A program made the position numbers and the translations under genes. Below are positions 24,878-34,180 of a stretch of 64,000 bases of DNA, piece by piece. Each line of letters begins with the position of its first letter. The first letter of the stretch is position 1. The stretch lies in assembly GCA_017405595.1 (NCBI GenBank), contig JAFRAC010000016.1:1-64000 (forward strand), in the 5' to 3' direction. The stretch is from Thermoguttaceae bacterium (GTDB lineage Bacteria > Planctomycetota > Planctomycetia > Pirellulales > Thermoguttaceae). The notes below the pieces were generated by a model. It made no database searches, was not told the DNA's origin, and saw only the letters and a list, made by a program, of their open reading frames with translations.

Positions 24878-27622
24878 CTATTCGGCGGAACTCTTCCTGG
24901 CGGCGGAACGGGCCGCGGTCTTCTTCGCCGGCGCCTTTTTCACGCTCTTTTTTGCCGCGGTTTTCGTGCCCGTCTTCTTGGCGGCGGTGCGGCCGCGGGT
25001 CCGGGTGCGGGTAATTTTCCCTTTCGCGGCCCGTTTGGCCAAAAGGTCGAGCGCCTGCTCGAACGTCAGCTCTTCCTGAACCTGGTCGCGCGGAAGCGAG
25101 GCGTTCGTTACCCCGTCGGTCACGTACGGTCCGTAACGGCCGTCCATCAGCTGTACCGGTGTTCCCGTGACGGGAGATTCGCCGAAAACTTTGAGCGGCG
25201 CCGATTTTTTCGACGTTTCGCGGCTGCGCGAGAATTTCGGTTTCGCCAGAAGTTCGAGCGCGGCCTCGAGCGTGATGGTGATCGGGGATTCGCCGCTGCC
25301 GAGCGAACGGGTTTCGGACCCGCATTTGACGTAGGGGCCGAACCGCCCGTTGTTGGCGATAATCTCTTCGCCGCTTTCGGGATGAACGCCGAGCGTCCGG
25401 GGCAGGCTGAGCAGGCCGAGCGCCTCTTCCAGAGTGAGGGTTGCCGGAGTCATCCCCCTTAAAAGAGAGGCGTTCTGGGGCTTTTCGCCGTCCTCGGCGT
25501 CGCCGCGCTGCACATAGGGGCCGAACCGGCCGACTTTCACATAGATCTTCTTGCCGGTTTCCGGATCGATTCCGAGCGGTTCCTCCTTTTGCGAGGCCGT
25601 ACGGAAAAGCTCTTCCGCCTTTTCGAGCGTCAGCTCGTCAGGGGGGAGCATGTCGGGAATGCCGGTCTGCTTTTCCCCCTGCTGGAGGAACGGCCCGTAA
25701 CGGCCGACCCGGACGTAGACCGTTTCGCCCGGCGTGCCGTCGGGGTTCGTCGGGGTGCCGATCAGAATCTGGCTGATGTCGCGCGCGTTGATTTCGCTGA
25801 CCTTGCTTTCGGTGAGCGTTTTGAGGCCCGGCTGCGGGTCGGCGCCCGTTTTGCCGAAGTAGAACGTTTTCAGGTATTCGATGCAGTTCAGTTCGCCGCG
25901 GCTGATCGCGTCTAACTGGCTCTCCATTTCGGCGGTAAAGTCGTAGTCGACCAGTTCCGGAAAGTGGGTTTCCAGGAGCTGGCAGACGGCAAAGGCGGTC
26001 CAGGTCGGAATGAGGGGCGGGGTTTTCCCCCCTTTCTTCTTAAAGACGTATTGCCGGTTCATGATCGTGTCGATGATCGCGGTAAACGTGGACGGACGCC
26101 CGATCCCCATCTGGTCGAGGGTCTTGATGAGCGAAGTTTCGGTATACCGCGGTTTCGGCATCGTGGTATGCTGCTGCGGCTGAAGTTCACTGACCGCGAG
26201 CGTGTCCCCGTCGGAGACGTTCGGCAGAATCGTCTCCTGATCGTCGAGCTCGAATGCGGGGTCGTCGCTCCCCTCGACGTAGGCGCGCAGAAAACCGGGG
26301 AACGTGATCGTCTTGCCGCTGGCGAAGAAACGCGCGTCGTCGATTTCGACGGAGATCTCCTTTTTCTTTCCGGCGGCGTTGTTCATCTGGCAGGCGATCG
26401 TCCGTTTCCAGATCAGGTCGTACAGAAGGAATTCGTCCGGTTTCAGGCGGCGGCGCAGGTCAGCCGGTTCGGCGAACTGGCTTCCCGCCGGTCGGATTGC
26501 TTCGTGCGCCTCCTGCGCGTTTTTGACTTTTGTCTGGTAGAACCGCGGCTTTTCGGGAAGGTAGTCTTTTCCGTAGTGCGACTCGATAATCCGGCGCGAA
26601 GCGGCGATCGCTTCCGCCGACAGGTTTGTCGAGTCGGTACGCATGTAGGTAATATACCCGTTTTCGTAAAGGCTTTGGGCGGTGCTCATCGTCATCTTCG
26701 ACGAGAACCCGAATTTGCGCCCGGCCTCCTGCTGCAGGGTGCTCGTGGTGAACGGGGGCGCCGGATGGGTCGAGTAGGGGGTTTCGGTCACACTCGAAAC
26801 GCGGGCGTCTTTTCCGGCAAGGCGGCCGGCCAGCTGCACGGCGGCGGCCTCGTCCATGCGGAGGAACTTCTCCGGTTTGAGAAGTTCGCCGGTTACCGGA
26901 TTGAAATCTTTTCCGGCGGGAATGCTCTTTTCGCCGACCGAAACCAGCGCGGCGGCAAAGGTGTTTCCGGCCGCGGGGGTGAATTTCCCCTGCAGCGACC
27001 AGTATTCGGCGCTGCGGAACGCGATCCGTTCCCGTTCCCGTTCGACGATGAGCCGGACCGCGGCGCTCTGGACGCGGCCGGCCGAAAGGTTGTTGTGAAT
27101 CTTATACCACAGGAGCGGCGAGATTTCATAGCCGAAAAGGCGGTCGATGATGCGGCGCGTCTCCTGCGCCTTGACGAGGTCTTCGTCGATTTGGCGGGGA
27201 TTCTGCAGCGCCGCCTGAACGGCGTCTTTGGTGATTTCGTGAAAGACGAGCCGGTAGACCGGAACGCGCGGTTTGAGGACTTCGCGCAAATGCCAGCTGA
27301 TCGCTTCCCCCTCGCGGTCTTCATCGGTGGCCAGGTAGACGGCGTCGACCGTTTTGAGAAGCGCTTTCAGCTTTTTGACCTGCTTGACCTTGTCGGCCGG
27401 AATGATGTAGATCGGAGCGAAGTCGTGATCGACATTGACCCCGAGACGCGCCCACGGCTCCTTTTTATATTCGGCGGGGAGGTCTTTCGTCCCTTTCGGC
27501 AGGTCGCGGATATGCCCGACGCTCGCCTCGGTTTTGAAGCCGGGACCGAGATACTTTCCGACGGTTTCGACCTTGTTCGGGGATTCAACAATGACCAGTG
27601 CCCCATTCTTTTCGGTTGCCAT
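24878..27622 (-). CDS. topA: DNA topoisomerase I (type IA)
   Basis: 914 residues. Relaxes negative supercoils by single-strand passage. Toprim domain at the N-terminus (VIVESPNKVETVGKYLG, ATDEDREGEAISWHL), and the catalytic tyrosine in YITYMRTDS (Tyr about 326). The C-terminus lacks the Cys4 zinc fingers of E. coli TopA and instead carries four topoisomerase C-terminal repeats (GRYGPFLQQGE, GRFGPYVQRGD, GRFGPYVKCGS, GRYGPYVTDG). A Lys/Ala-rich tail (about 50 residues, AAKKSVKKAPAKK) resembles a histone-like DNA-binding tail. Own promoter upstream, monocistronic. Confidence 0.96.
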   Translation of the reverse strand: MATEKNGALVIVESPNKVETVGKYLGPGFKTEASVGHIRDLPKGTKDLPAEYKKEPWARLGVNVDHDFAPIYIIPADKVKQVKKLKALLKTVDAVYLATDEDREGEAISWHLREVLKPRVPVYRLVFHEITKDAVQAALQNPRQIDEDLVKAQETRRIIDRLFGYEISPLLWYKIHNNLSAGRVQSAAVRLIVERERERIAFRSAEYWSLQGKFTPAAGNTFAAALVSVGEKSIPAGKDFNPVTGELLKPEKFLRMDEAAAVQLAGRLAGKDARVSSVTETPYSTHPAPPFTTSTLQQEAGRKFGFSSKMTMSTAQSLYENGYITYMRTDSTNLSAEAIAASRRIIESHYGKDYLPEKPRFYQTKVKNAQEAHEAIRPAGSQFAEPADLRRRLKPDEFLLYDLIWKRTIACQMNNAAGKKKEISVEIDDARFFASGKTITFPGFLRAYVEGSDDPAFELDDQETILPNVSDGDTLAVSELQPQQHTTMPKPRYTETSLIKTLDQMGIGRPSTFTAIIDTIMNRQYVFKKKGGKTPPLIPTWTAFAVCQLLETHFPELVDYDFTAEMESQLDAISRGELNCIEYLKTFYFGKTGADPQPGLKTLTESKVSEINARDISQILIGTPTNPDGTPGETVYVRVGRYGPFLQQGEKQTGIPDMLPPDELTLEKAEELFRTASQKEEPLGIDPETGKKIYVKVGRFGPYVQRGDAEDGEKPQNASLLRGMTPATLTLEEALGLLSLPRTLGVHPESGEEIIANNGRFGPYVKCGSETRSLGSGESPITITLEAALELLAKPKFSRSRETSKKSAPLKVFGESPVTGTPVQLMDGRYGPYVTDGVTNASLPRDQVQEELTFEQALDLLAKRAAKGKITRTRTRGRTAAKKTGTKTAAKKSVKKAPAKKTAARSAARKSSAE

Positions 27623-27701
27623 ACCTGAACTCTTTAAACCTCTCTAAACCTGTCTAGCCGGCCGTTTGCCATTCCGGCCGTTCCCTCTTCTCCGTTAGCA
27701 T

Positions 27702-27730
27702 AACATAACGCCCAATAGGAATAAGGTCAA
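27702..27730 (-). promoter_or_regulatory. topA promoter
   Basis: Minus strand TTGACC (27730-27725), 17-base spacer, TATGTT (27707-27702), about 80 bases before the topA start. Confidence 0.6.
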
Positions 27731-27774
27731 GAAGACTTTTCGGACCGCGGCCGCGGAATCGGTCTTAATTCCCG

Positions 27775-27803
27775 TTGATAGGAATGGAAAAAACCGTTAT
27801 AAT
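27775..27803 (+). promoter_or_regulatory. Promoter for the SurA/PpiD-like gene
   Basis: TTGATA (27775-27780), 17-base spacer, consensus TATAAT (27798-27803). It leaves a leader of about 170 bases before ATG 27982, with no recognised riboswitch. Confidence 0.75.
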
Positions 27804-27981
27804 CCCCCCTATTATGGACTTGCGTCTCGACGGGGACGCGCGGGGGGCTCTTTGGTTTTAACACAAATGAGGGGCCCCTCGTCCTGTTCCCGGATCGGGC
27901 CGCAGAGCAGCGTTCAACAGGAAGCGCGGCGCGGCATTCGCCTCCGCGCGGTTTCGGAGAAGTTTTTTAAGGATATCACTG

Positions 27982-30507
27982 ATGGCCAAACACAATCCTT
28001 TCCGGATTTTCAGAAAAAATCAGAAGGCCTGGCTTGCCGGTCTGACGCTCTTTACGATGTTTTCGTTTATCGCGCTCGGCTCCATGTTCCAATGCCTGCA
28101 GGTTGTTACCCGTTCGGGGCAGGGGTCCTTCCTGGCAAAGACGAAAACGATCGGCAATTTCGACTACGTCTCCCTGCACGTCCAGCAGGACGAAGTGAAC
28201 CGCCTCTACACGTTTCTGCAGACGGCGATGAGCGCGATGGCGACCGCCAACCCGCCCCTTCTGGCCAGCCAGGGGAACCTGATCTTCACGCTCGAGGGGC
28301 CTGCCGATAAGCCGGAAGAGCAGATCCCGGTCATTCTCGATCAGCTGATGGTCCTGATGGGGGAACTTACCGAAACGCTCAACGGCAATAACGCCGAAAA
28401 TCTGGTGAACCGCTGGCTCGTGATCGAGTCGGGGCGCAAGGCGGGGCTGGCGCCGAGCGAAAACAACGTCCGCGACTATCTCGCCCAGCTCTTCGGCGGC
28501 AAACTCTACGAGGCGCAGTTCCGGCAGGCGCTTGCCGCCGCCGGGCTCCGTCAGGACGGGCTCGTGATCCTTCTGAAGAACCAGCTGATCTACGACTGGA
28601 TGCTCCGCCGTGCCGACGGAGGGTGGCGCAGCGATCCGATTACCGCGCTCACGGTTATGCCGACCGGGCACGGTCCGCTTGCCGCGGTGCCGGGCGAACA
28701 GGCCGAAGCGGCTTCCCGCCTGTACCGCTCGCTGAAGGCCGACGCCGCGGTTTTTCCGGTCGAAAACTATTTCGAACAGATTCCCGACCCGACCGAAGAG
28801 GAAGCGCACGCCTTTTTCGAGAAGTATAAGAATGTCCCCTGGTCCGAAACTTCGGATCAGCCCGGATTCTATCAGCCGACCAAAGTTTCCTACGAGGTCG
28901 TTACGGCCAATCTGACCGACGAACTCCTCGACGCGGTCACCGACGAAGAGATCGCCGCCTACTACGAAGCGCATCTGGAAGATTTTGCCCGCCCGATCCG
29001 TTCCGAAGAGGCGCCTCCCGCGCCGGCGATCGAAGGGGCCGATGAATTCGAGCTTCCCGACGACCTCGAAGCGACCGATGTCGCCGGGCCGGGCGATCTT
29101 TCTCCGGAAGAGGGGGCCGGCGCCGCGCCCGCTGAAGAAGCGCCCGCCGAAGGGACTCCTGCCGAAGAAGCACCCGCTGAAACCGCTCCCGCCGGGGAGA
29201 CGCCGGTAGAGGAAGCGCCCGCCGAAGACGCCGGAGAAGAGACCTCGGCGGCCGAAAACACCTCCCCGTTCCGCCTTGTTTCCTACGAGGAGGAGAACGC
29301 CGGAGAGGCCGCGCCGGAAGCGGCTGAAGAAGCAGCAGAAGATGCCGCGGAAGCCGCAGAAGAAGCGGCAGAGGAAGCTGAAGATGCAGCCGAAGAAGCT
29401 GAGGAAGCGGCTGGAGACGCGGCTGAAGAGGCCGAAGACGCTGCCGGAGATGCGGCTGAAGAGGAATTAAAACTCGATGAGGCCGGTTCCGAGCCTCCCG
29501 CCGAGTCGGCGTATTACCCGCTCGACGAGGTGAAAGAGGGTATCCGCCGTCAGATCGCCGTCGAGAAACTGACTTCCCAGCTCGAAGAGATTCAGGCCGA
29601 GATGGAAGAGTACGCGCGCCGGCTTGCCAACAAGCGCGCCAACGTTTCGGCGGGGAATACCGAACTGACCGACCTTGACCTTCAGAAGGCCGCCGAAGAG
29701 AAGGGGTTTGTCTACTACCTTTCGTCGATCGCCGACGAGGAAGGGAACGCCGTCCCCGCGCTCCTGACGATGAACGAGGCCGCGGCGTCGCGCACCCTTC
29801 CTTTCCAGACCCTTGCCGAGATCTACAATTCCTCGGTGATGGACTACTCGCCGCGGATCACCCCGGTGATCGAGGATAAGATTCACCTCTACTGGATTAC
29901 CGAGCTCAAAAGCGAGCATGTTCCGGAATACGGCGAGGTCGAAGGGCTTGTCGTCGCGACCTGGAAGAAAGAGAAGGCCGAGACTCTTGCCGAAAAGGAT
30001 GCCGAAGCCCTCTGCGAGCGGATCGCTTCCGAGGGGAAATCGCTGGAAGAGATCGCCCAGGAAGACGGCGAATCGGCGAAATACCTCTTTGCCAAGACCG
30101 AGCCGTTCACCCAGTACGAACTCCCCCGCGCCTCGCGCAATCCGAACGTCGCTTACGGCGAGGTTCGGGAAGAGGGGGTCGCGCCGGGCGAGTCGTTCTA
30201 CGAGAACAAGGCTCTGACCGCGATCGGTTCCGATTTCTACGACGCCGCCTATGCCCTCGGGCAGGGGGAAGCGGGTGTCTGCTTCAATGCGCCAAAAGAC
30301 CGCGCCGTCACCCTGCAGATCACCGAACGGGACGACGACGCTTCGGTCTTTGAAAAGGTTGCCGCCGCGCCGGGCGGTGTGGTCGACACGAACGCGCTCC
30401 AGACGATCCGCCTGATGCAGAACCTGAAGTTCCAGGAAGACTGGATTGAACAGCTTCGAAAGGATGTCGGTTTCCAGTGGGTGACCCTTCCGGGGCGAAT
30501 CCGCTAA
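27982..30507 (+). CDS. SurA/PpiD-like membrane-anchored chaperone
   Basis: 841 residues. One N-terminal transmembrane helix (WLAGLTLFTMFSFIALGSM) after a basic start (HNPFRIFRKNQKA) gives PpiD-like topology. A SurA N-like helical domain follows (LVIESGRKAGLAPSENNVRDYL, QFRQALAAAGL). A long Glu/Ala/Pro low-complexity segment occupies about residues 373-497, after which a helical C-terminal half continues. A clear parvulin PPIase domain is not visible, so it may be a chaperone without isomerase activity. Likely acts on proteins leaving the translocon. Ends at a strong terminator before the ATP synthase operon. Confidence 0.7.
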   Translation: MAKHNPFRIFRKNQKAWLAGLTLFTMFSFIALGSMFQCLQVVTRSGQGSFLAKTKTIGNFDYVSLHVQQDEVNRLYTFLQTAMSAMATANPPLLASQGNLIFTLEGPADKPEEQIPVILDQLMVLMGELTETLNGNNAENLVNRWLVIESGRKAGLAPSENNVRDYLAQLFGGKLYEAQFRQALAAAGLRQDGLVILLKNQLIYDWMLRRADGGWRSDPITALTVMPTGHGPLAAVPGEQAEAASRLYRSLKADAAVFPVENYFEQIPDPTEEEAHAFFEKYKNVPWSETSDQPGFYQPTKVSYEVVTANLTDELLDAVTDEEIAAYYEAHLEDFARPIRSEEAPPAPAIEGADEFELPDDLEATDVAGPGDLSPEEGAGAAPAEEAPAEGTPAEEAPAETAPAGETPVEEAPAEDAGEETSAAENTSPFRLVSYEEENAGEAAPEAAEEAAEDAAEAAEEAAEEAEDAAEEAEEAAGDAAEEAEDAAGDAAEEELKLDEAGSEPPAESAYYPLDEVKEGIRRQIAVEKLTSQLEEIQAEMEEYARRLANKRANVSAGNTELTDLDLQKAAEEKGFVYYLSSIADEEGNAVPALLTMNEAAASRTLPFQTLAEIYNSSVMDYSPRITPVIEDKIHLYWITELKSEHVPEYGEVEGLVVATWKKEKAETLAEKDAEALCERIASEGKSLEEIAQEDGESAKYLFAKTEPFTQYELPRASRNPNVAYGEVREEGVAPGESFYENKALTAIGSDFYDAAYALGQGEAGVCFNAPKDRAVTLQITERDDDASVFEKVAAAPGGVVDTNALQTIRLMQNLKFQEDWIEQLRKDVGFQWVTLPGRIR

Positions 30508-30554
30508 CCGGGCGGCGCCCGGCCGCCAGGCCGCGCCGGAATGAACAAAACGCC

Positions 30555-30586
30555 GAGGGGCAGGAGCGATCCTGCCCCTCTTTTTT
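30555..30586 (+). terminator. Intrinsic terminator
   Basis: GAGGGGCAGGA (30555-30565) pairs with TCCTGCCCCTC (30570-30580) around a GCGA tetraloop, followed by T6. Confidence 0.93.
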
Positions 30587-30609
30587 GGATCTGTCCCCCG
30601 GCGTTTTTG

Positions 30610-30637
30610 TTGTTTTTTTCCCCCTTCAGGCTACAAT
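30610..30637 (+). promoter_or_regulatory. ATP synthase operon promoter
   Basis: TTGTTT (30610-30615), 16-base spacer, TACAAT (30632-30637), just after the preceding terminator and 36 bases before the first gene. Confidence 0.5.
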
Positions 30638-30672
30638 GTTAAGGAGCAGCAGGGGGAACCTGAAAGGAAAAA

Positions 30673-30942
30673 ATGCCCGACCCGCGAGAACGCGAAGAAA
30701 TCACCCTTTCGCCGCTGGCGATCGGCTATATCTGGAGTACGCGGATCATCTCCCTTTCGATCGAAATGGGGCTGATCATTCTGGCGTTCCATTGGCTCGA
30801 CCGGAAGCTGGGGACGGCCCCCCTCTTTCTGATTGCCGGCGCGATGATCGCGATCGCCGTCTTTTTTATCCAGGTTACGGCCCTCGCGAAAAAACCGCTC
30901 ACGCCCGGCGATTCCGACTCTCCGGATGAGGAGGCCGGGTAG
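30673..30942 (+). CDS. AtpZ/AtpI-like small membrane protein
   Basis: 89 residues with two transmembrane helices (SLSIEMGLIILAFHWL and PLFLIAGAMIAIAVFFI) joined by DRKLGTA, the layout of AtpZ/AtpI. Such proteins help assemble the c-ring or supply magnesium/calcium for ATP synthase. First gene of the operon; AAAGGA precedes the ATG. The hairpin loop glycine pattern of AtpI is only partly recognisable. Confidence 0.75.
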   Translation: MPDPREREEITLSPLAIGYIWSTRIISLSIEMGLIILAFHWLDRKLGTAPLFLIAGAMIAIAVFFIQVTALAKKPLTPGDSDSPDEEAG

Positions 30943-30986
30943 AACACCCGGGGAACAGTTTCCATCTCGGCCGATCATTTGCCGCC

Positions 30987-31538
30987 ATGAACGAGAATCC
31001 TGAAAAAAACGTATCGGACGCGCCGGAACATTCGCTTCTGCGGGACGCCAAAATTCTCAAAGACCGGTTCCGCGGCGAGTACGGGGGAAAGTTCCCCGCG
31101 CCTCCCCCGAGGTTTTCGATTCGTACGGCGCTTCTCCTCTATTGGGGCTACGTGCTGCTGCTGACCGCGCTCTTCCTTTTCGCGGGCCCCCTTTTCGAGA
31201 GGGGGTTTTCGGCGTCGGCGGCGCTCTATGCGGGACTGACGGTTCTGGTTTCGGGGAGCGGCGTGATTTTCTGCGCGTTTTACTGCAAAAAGAAGTACGG
31301 CGCGCTGGTCGAAATGCTCCTCTCCTCGGCGCTCCGTACCGGAATTCCCCTTCTAGTAGCCCTTGTCTTTTATTTCACTATGGATAAAATGATATTGAGG
31401 TCAGCCATCTTAACATTGGCGGCTTTCTATGTGCTGACCCTCCCCTTCGTGGTCTGGGTCACGCTCCCCCGCCGCCCCTCTGCCGGCGGTGCCGAAGCAA
31501 GGCTTAAACAGGACGAAAGCATCAAAAATGAACGGTGA
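30987..31538 (+). CDS. AtpI-like four-helix membrane protein
   Basis: 183 residues with four hydrophobic helices (about residues 46-66, 70-97, 108-131 and 136-158) after a charged 40-residue cytoplasmic N-terminus. Position between the AtpZ-like gene and atpB, and the four-helix layout, suggest the ATP synthase subunit I role (c-ring assembly). Sequence similarity alone is weak. The atpB start lies within its last 11 bases. Confidence 0.6.
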   Translation: MNENPEKNVSDAPEHSLLRDAKILKDRFRGEYGGKFPAPPPRFSIRTALLLYWGYVLLLTALFLFAGPLFERGFSASAALYAGLTVLVSGSGVIFCAFYCKKKYGALVEMLLSSALRTGIPLLVALVFYFTMDKMILRSAILTLAAFYVLTLPFVVWVTLPRRPSAGGAEARLKQDESIKNER

Positions 31539-32367
31539 ATTGATTGATGTCGCCGAAGTCGGCGCACACGTTTCCGATTCCGATTCCTTTCACCTTCCCG
31601 AGTTTCTCGGCGGTCATATCGAGTTGCCCTGTATCCACATTTGCGGGGATTACAGCCTCCAGATTACCAAGTTCATGGTCATCGAACTTGCCGCTGCGCT
31701 GCTTCTGATCGCCGTCTTTGTTCCTCTGGCCTGCAAAATCAAGTCGGGCAAACCGGTTCGGGGGCGGTTCTGGAACCTGCTCGAAGTCTTTCTCCTCTAT
31801 CTGCGCGACCGCGTCATCTACCCCTCGATCGGCGAAAAGAACGCAAAACCCTATGTTCCGTTCCTCTGGACCCTTTTCTTTTTCATCCTCCTCTGCAACC
31901 TGGGCGGCATGCTCCCTTGGTGCGGTTCGCCGACCGGTTCGCTTGCCGTGACGGCGGTGCTGGCGTTTATCACCTACCTGGTGGTGATCGGCGGGGGGAT
32001 GATCAGGCAGGGCGCTTTCAAATACTGGCTTCATCAGGTTCCGAAGATGGACGTGCCCGGCCCTCTTTCGATCTTCCTGAAGCCGATGATTTTCGCCATC
32101 GAGGTGATCGGCAACCTCATTAAGCACGTTGTGCTCTCGATTCGTCTTCTGGCGAACATGTTTGCCGGCCACGTCGTGCTGGCGGTCTTCCTGGCGTTCA
32201 TCTCCGGGACGGCCGGCATCCTCTGGCTCTGGCCTTTTGTGACGGTCGGCAGTCTGGGGATGAGTCTGGCCCTCAGCTGTCTGGAACTCTTTGTGGCGTT
32301 CCTCCAGGCCTACATCTTCACCTTCCTTGCCGCGCTCTTCATCGGAATGGCGCAGCATCAGCACTAA
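31528..32367 (+). CDS. atpB: ATP synthase F0 subunit a
   Basis: 279 residues from ATG 31528; an earlier in-frame codon at 31489 lies deep in the previous gene and is not needed. Integral membrane proton-channel subunit. The essential arginine helix is clear (LIKHVVLSIRLLANMFAGH), followed by the last helix LELFVAFLQAYIFTFLAALFI. The N-terminal residues include HIELPCIHICG, as expected for periplasmic entry. Overlaps the upstream gene by 11 bases. Confidence 0.95.
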   Translation: MNGELIDVAEVGAHVSDSDSFHLPEFLGGHIELPCIHICGDYSLQITKFMVIELAAALLLIAVFVPLACKIKSGKPVRGRFWNLLEVFLLYLRDRVIYPSIGEKNAKPYVPFLWTLFFFILLCNLGGMLPWCGSPTGSLAVTAVLAFITYLVVIGGGMIRQGAFKYWLHQVPKMDVPGPLSIFLKPMIFAIEVIGNLIKHVVLSIRLLANMFAGHVVLAVFLAFISGTAGILWLWPFVTVGSLGMSLALSCLELFVAFLQAYIFTFLAALFIGMAQHQH

Positions 32368-32471
32368 ACAAAACACGCAAACAACGGGCGCCCGGCGCCC
32401 CTCCCAATAAGGTTTTTACTGGAAATAACCCTTACATTTTTCCAACACCATCGTTTCTAAAGGAGAGTTCT

Positions 32472-32795
32472 GTGAACAAATTCTTCAAAGTTTTTGCTGT
32501 CGCTTCCCTGTTCGCCCTGGTTATGGCTCCTATGGCCGCGTTTGCCCAGGAAGCCGCTGCCGACGCCGCCGCTGCCGCGGGTTCGGCTCTCAAGCTCGAC
32601 TCGATTGCCGCCGCTCTGGCGATCATCGGCGCCGCGTTCGGTATCAGCCGCATCGGCGCTTCGGCTGTTGAGAGCATGGCCCGCCAGCCCGAAGCCTCGG
32701 GAACGATCAACAGCGCGATGATCGTTTCGGCCGCTCTGATCGAAGGGGCGACCTTCTTCGCGTTGATCATCTGCCTGCTCGCTTCCCTCAAGTAA
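32472..32795 (+). CDS. atpE: ATP synthase F0 subunit c with signal-like leader
   Basis: 107 residues, longer than the usual 70-85. The first 25 (FKVFAVASLFALVMAPMAAFAQ) look like a cleavable signal peptide. The mature part has the two-helix hairpin: glycine-containing helix 1 (AAALAIIGAAFGISRIGASA), the ARQPE polar loop, and helix 2 with the ion-binding glutamate (SAALIEGATFFALIICL). The residues after the glutamate are Gly-Ala rather than the Ser/Thr of sodium-binding c subunits, so proton coupling is likelier. GTG start with AAAGGAGAG upstream. Confidence 0.92.
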   Translation: MNKFFKVFAVASLFALVMAPMAAFAQEAAADAAAAAGSALKLDSIAAALAIIGAAFGISRIGASAVESMARQPEASGTINSAMIVSAALIEGATFFALIICLLASLK

Positions 32796-32819
32796 GACAA
32801 CATTCATAGGATTGAAAAG

Positions 32820-33437
32820 ATGCGCAACACACTTCGTCTGACCGCTTCTTCCGGGAAGCGACTGACCGTTGCCGCGTTTTCCTTCTTCGCTTTCCTTTCG
32901 GGTTCCGCGGTCCTCATGGCCGAGGAAGCCGAGGGGTCCGGTCTGAACCCGCTCAAAACGTGGCGGACCGATCTGGCCCTCTGGACTTTCGTCGTCTTCG
33001 TCCTTTTGCTGCTCGTTCTCTGGAAGTTCGCTTTCGGACCGATCGCCAAAGGGCTCGAAACCCGCGAACAGTCGGTGCTCGATAAGATCAGCAACGCCGA
33101 AAAGGCGAACGCCGATGCCAAGGAACTCCTGAACCTCTATCAGCAGAAGCTGAGCGAGTCGGCTCAGGAAGTCCGCCAGATTATCGACGATGCCCGCGCC
33201 GAGGGCGATAAGAAGAAAGAGGAAATTCTGGCCGAGGCCCGTGCCCAGGCCGAAGAAGAGCGTCAGAAGGCCCTCAAAGAAATCGCGGCGGCCAGCGACA
33301 CCGCCCAGGCGGAACTCGCGGCCAAGAGCGCTGAACTGGTAACCAGGCTTGCGGGGGAGATTCTCAAAAAGGAGATCAAGCCCGAAGACCACGCCGATCT
33401 GCTTCAGGGCGCTCTGAACGAAATTTCCCAAAGTTAA
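32820..33437 (+). CDS. atpF: ATP synthase F0 subunit b
   Basis: 205 residues. A hydrophobic N-terminal stretch (LTVAAFSFFAFLSGSAVLMA) looks like an added signal peptide, then the membrane anchor (LWTFVVFVLLLLVLWKFAFGPI) and a long charged coiled coil forming the peripheral stalk. The double hydrophobic N-terminus matches other planctomycete-type b subunits. Lies 24 bases after atpE. Confidence 0.93.
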   Translation: MRNTLRLTASSGKRLTVAAFSFFAFLSGSAVLMAEEAEGSGLNPLKTWRTDLALWTFVVFVLLLLVLWKFAFGPIAKGLETREQSVLDKISNAEKANADAKELLNLYQQKLSESAQEVRQIIDDARAEGDKKKEEILAEARAQAEEERQKALKEIAAASDTAQAELAAKSAELVTRLAGEILKKEIKPEDHADLLQGALNEISQS

Positions 33438-33526
33438 ACTTCACTATCAGCACTTCGGCCGGAGCGAGGTCCCCTCTCCGCTGCCAGGGGGGGCGGTACT
33501 CCGATCCTGCCGGAGACCCATTTGAA

Positions 33527-34180
33527 ATGCAAGAGAACCGAAAAGAGCAAGACGCCGCTTTCGCGGCCGAGTTCAACGCCGACGTCTCGCGCGAAAAGAT
33601 TGCCGAGGTTTACGCCGAGGCGCTTGCGGGCGCCTGCGATGCCGTGCAGGCCGATTTCGACTCGGTCTTGGAGGAGTTCGCCTCTCTCTTCGCCGATGTC
33701 TTTGCCGCCTGGCCGAAGCTGGAAGAGATTTTCAATTCGGCAATGGTTTCGGCCGGCGAGAAGAGCCGTATTCTCGACGAGATTCTCGGTTCGTCGAGCG
33801 AAATGTTTCGGAACTTCCTCAAAACGGTCAACCGCCGGGGGCGGCTCGATCTGCTTCGCGATATGTACCGCCAGTGCGCGGTCCTTTCGCGCCGGCGCCA
33901 TGGTCATGTCGCCGTTCAGATCACCACCGCCGCGCCGCTCGACGAGACGGTCCGCGAGTCTCTGGTTGCCCAGTTGCGCAAACTGGTTAAGGGCGAGCCG
34001 GATATCACGGCCGTGGTCGATCCCGAGACGATCGGCGGAATCATTGTCCGCGTCGGAGACACCCTCTTCGACGCTTCCATCGCAACCCAACTGAAAAACG
34101 TGCGCCAGCAAATGATTGACAGGAGCGCTCATGAAATTCAAAGCAGACGAAATAGCTTCAGTAATACAGAAGGAAATTGA
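33527..34180 (+). CDS. atpH: ATP synthase F1 subunit delta
   Basis: 217 residues. Stalk subunit joining F1 to subunit b. Typical features: [15 protein letters not shown] at the N-terminus, [17 protein letters not shown] in the middle and [22 protein letters not shown] near the C-terminus. The last 22 residues run on past the usual end and overlap the start of atpA by 50 bases; a one-base change would recreate a stop (TGA at 34113). Confidence 0.9.
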   Translation: MQENRKEQDAAFAAEFNADVSREKIAEVYAEALAGACDAVQADFDSVLEEFASLFADVFAAWPKLEEIFNSAMVSAGEKSRILDEILGSSSEMFRNFLKTVNRRGRLDLLRDMYRQCAVLSRRRHGHVAVQITTAAPLDETVRESLVAQLRKLVKGEPDITAVVDPETIGGIIVRVGDTLFDASIATQLKNVRQQMIDRSAHEIQSRRNSFSNTEGN

